From Saksenaea vasiformis B4078 (taxonomy: Eukaryota > Mucoromycota > Mucoromycetes > Mucorales > Saksenaeaceae): a stretch of DNA of 64,000 nt. Below, in pieces: positions 63,058 to 64,000 of this stretch; within the stretch, counting starts at the first letter, position 1, and every line of letters starts with the position of its first letter. Location of the stretch: contig JNDT01001581.1 in NCBI GenBank assembly GCA_000697055.1, positions 1-64,000 on the forward strand, written 5' to 3'. The position numbers and the translations under genes are program-made. The notes below the pieces were generated by a model. The model saw only the letters and a program-made list of their open reading frames with translations, made no database searches and had not been told where the DNA came from.

Positions 63058-64000
63058 ATAACTTAGTAAAAAAAAAGAAAAAAGAAAAGAAAGATCAAAT
63101 CGTTTTATCCATTCAAATCACGCACACAGACGCTTACATACTCACACAGAGGGCAGACAGATACAATCTACAATATATCAAAACGGTAGCTCGGACGTTT
63201 TTCTTTTTTCGTTGAGAAATTGCCACGTGAACTAATGCGACTGCAATTCATTCTTTTACATGAAATGATCCTTGTCTAACCTCAATTAACGGCTCGCCGT
63301 TGCACGTTGCTTTCTAACAGCATGATTTCACTAGAGCTTCTAAGCTCGTGGAAGATAGTAAGAAAACATTTCAGTGGAAGGTACAAAACACTCTTCTACG
63401 TATCCAGTCGTTACTTTTCGTTAGAAAAGGGAAGTGCAACTGTATAGCGTATACTATCTCCTTTCAGGGAACAATGTAGCTCAAATATTGTTGGATGCAA
63501 ATTTCAGGTCGATAGTGACACCCAATTATGTGCTTTATCATAGTTGCAGTCGTTCTGGGAAGTAAAGTTTCAATATGGTGACTTGAAGTTGCACTGGCCC
63601 AAGAGCGAACATTGCGACTTCTATAAATAAGTGTTGCTGCACTGACAAATCAGATGTTGCATTCTAGGATGTGATGTTCCACGAGACCTGGCGACTTCCT
63701 GAGACACATAAAACACATCACAGTTATGCTGCACCATTTCACCATAATGAACATTCAAGTATTCGTACGAAGATGGAGAGGGAATCGTTGTTAATGGGTG
63801 TGGCAGACCCGAACCTATAAATTATGGTCGATGAGGAGCAGTATCATGTTGAATCATCGAGCTCTTGTACACAGTTATTATCAACAGGTTTTTCTTTTGC
63901 TAGATTAGACTACAACATAAGAAAACCAGTAGCACGGAACACAGATGGTGAATGAATATCAACATAAAAAAATGAACGAAGCATAGCATTAGTAACGTCT
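63058..64000. other. 3' flank, nothing supported
   Basis: After an A-rich tract just past the stop there is no ORF or repeat that can be supported up to the window end. Confidence 0.5.

Noticed and set aside
1..64000. CRISPR arrays, tRNA and rRNA genes, telomeric repeats
   Set aside because: Looked for and not seen; no regular direct-repeat array and no convincing tRNA B-box with cloverleaf.

Overview
The window reads as nuclear DNA of a filamentous fungus, most likely an early-diverging mould of the Mucoromycota (Mucorales-like). The basis is fungal-type genes with many short GT..AG introns (about 40-115 bp), Zn2Cys6, bZIP and forkhead regulators, and large multi-exon Fanzor (eukaryotic TnpB-like) proteins of a type abundant in mucoralean genomes. 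No bacterial operon, tRNA, rRNA or CRISPR array was seen. The species cannot be fixed from sequence alone.

Layout: 1-1.74 kb is the relic of a Crypton-like (Ndc10-type) tyrosine recombinase (-). 3.2-7.1 kb is a large Fanzor with all catalytic motifs (+). 8.0-10.4 kb is a Zn2Cys6 transcription factor (+). 10.9-12.4 kb is a secreted PLC-like phosphodiesterase ending in RDEL (+). 12.45-12.8 kb is a Tc1-type transposase relic. 13.25-16.6 kb is a second, smaller Fanzor lineage carrying a nonsense codon (+). 17.0-18.7 kb is a CHFR-like RING/PBZ ubiquitin ligase (-). 18.7-23.7 kb is non-coding DNA with MITE-like elements. 23.75-24.4 kb is a forkhead factor (+), convergent with a MYSM1-like SANT/JAMM deubiquitinase at 24.5-26.9 kb (-). 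27-32.9 kb is non-coding DNA with Tc1 relics and a 262-bp MITE. 32.9-34.6 kb is an AP-1-like bZIP factor (+), convergent with a membrane-anchored GT-B glycosyltransferase at 35.0-37.4 kb (-). 37.4-43.4 kb is a gene desert. 43.4-45.2 kb is an RBR ubiquitin ligase (-). 45.2-48.7 kb is a desert. 48.7-51.6 kb is a decayed Fanzor (-). 53.3-54.9 kb is the splicing factor CUS2/HTATSF1 (+). 55.6-56.8 kb is a coiled-coil protein (+). 58.2 kb holds a MITE. 58.6-59.8 kb is a relic of the large Fanzor lineage (+). 61.9-63.1 kb is a RING-H2 ligase with a myristoylation signal (+).

The host genes do not form one pathway. They are housekeeping and regulatory genes (transcription, ubiquitin signalling, splicing, glycan synthesis) set among transposon debris. 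The most notable content is four Fanzor loci of at least two lineages in 64 kb, at graded stages of decay from apparently intact to relic, next to DNA-transposon and tyrosine-recombinase remains. Exon boundaries were read by hand from splice signals and frame continuity and are predictions.
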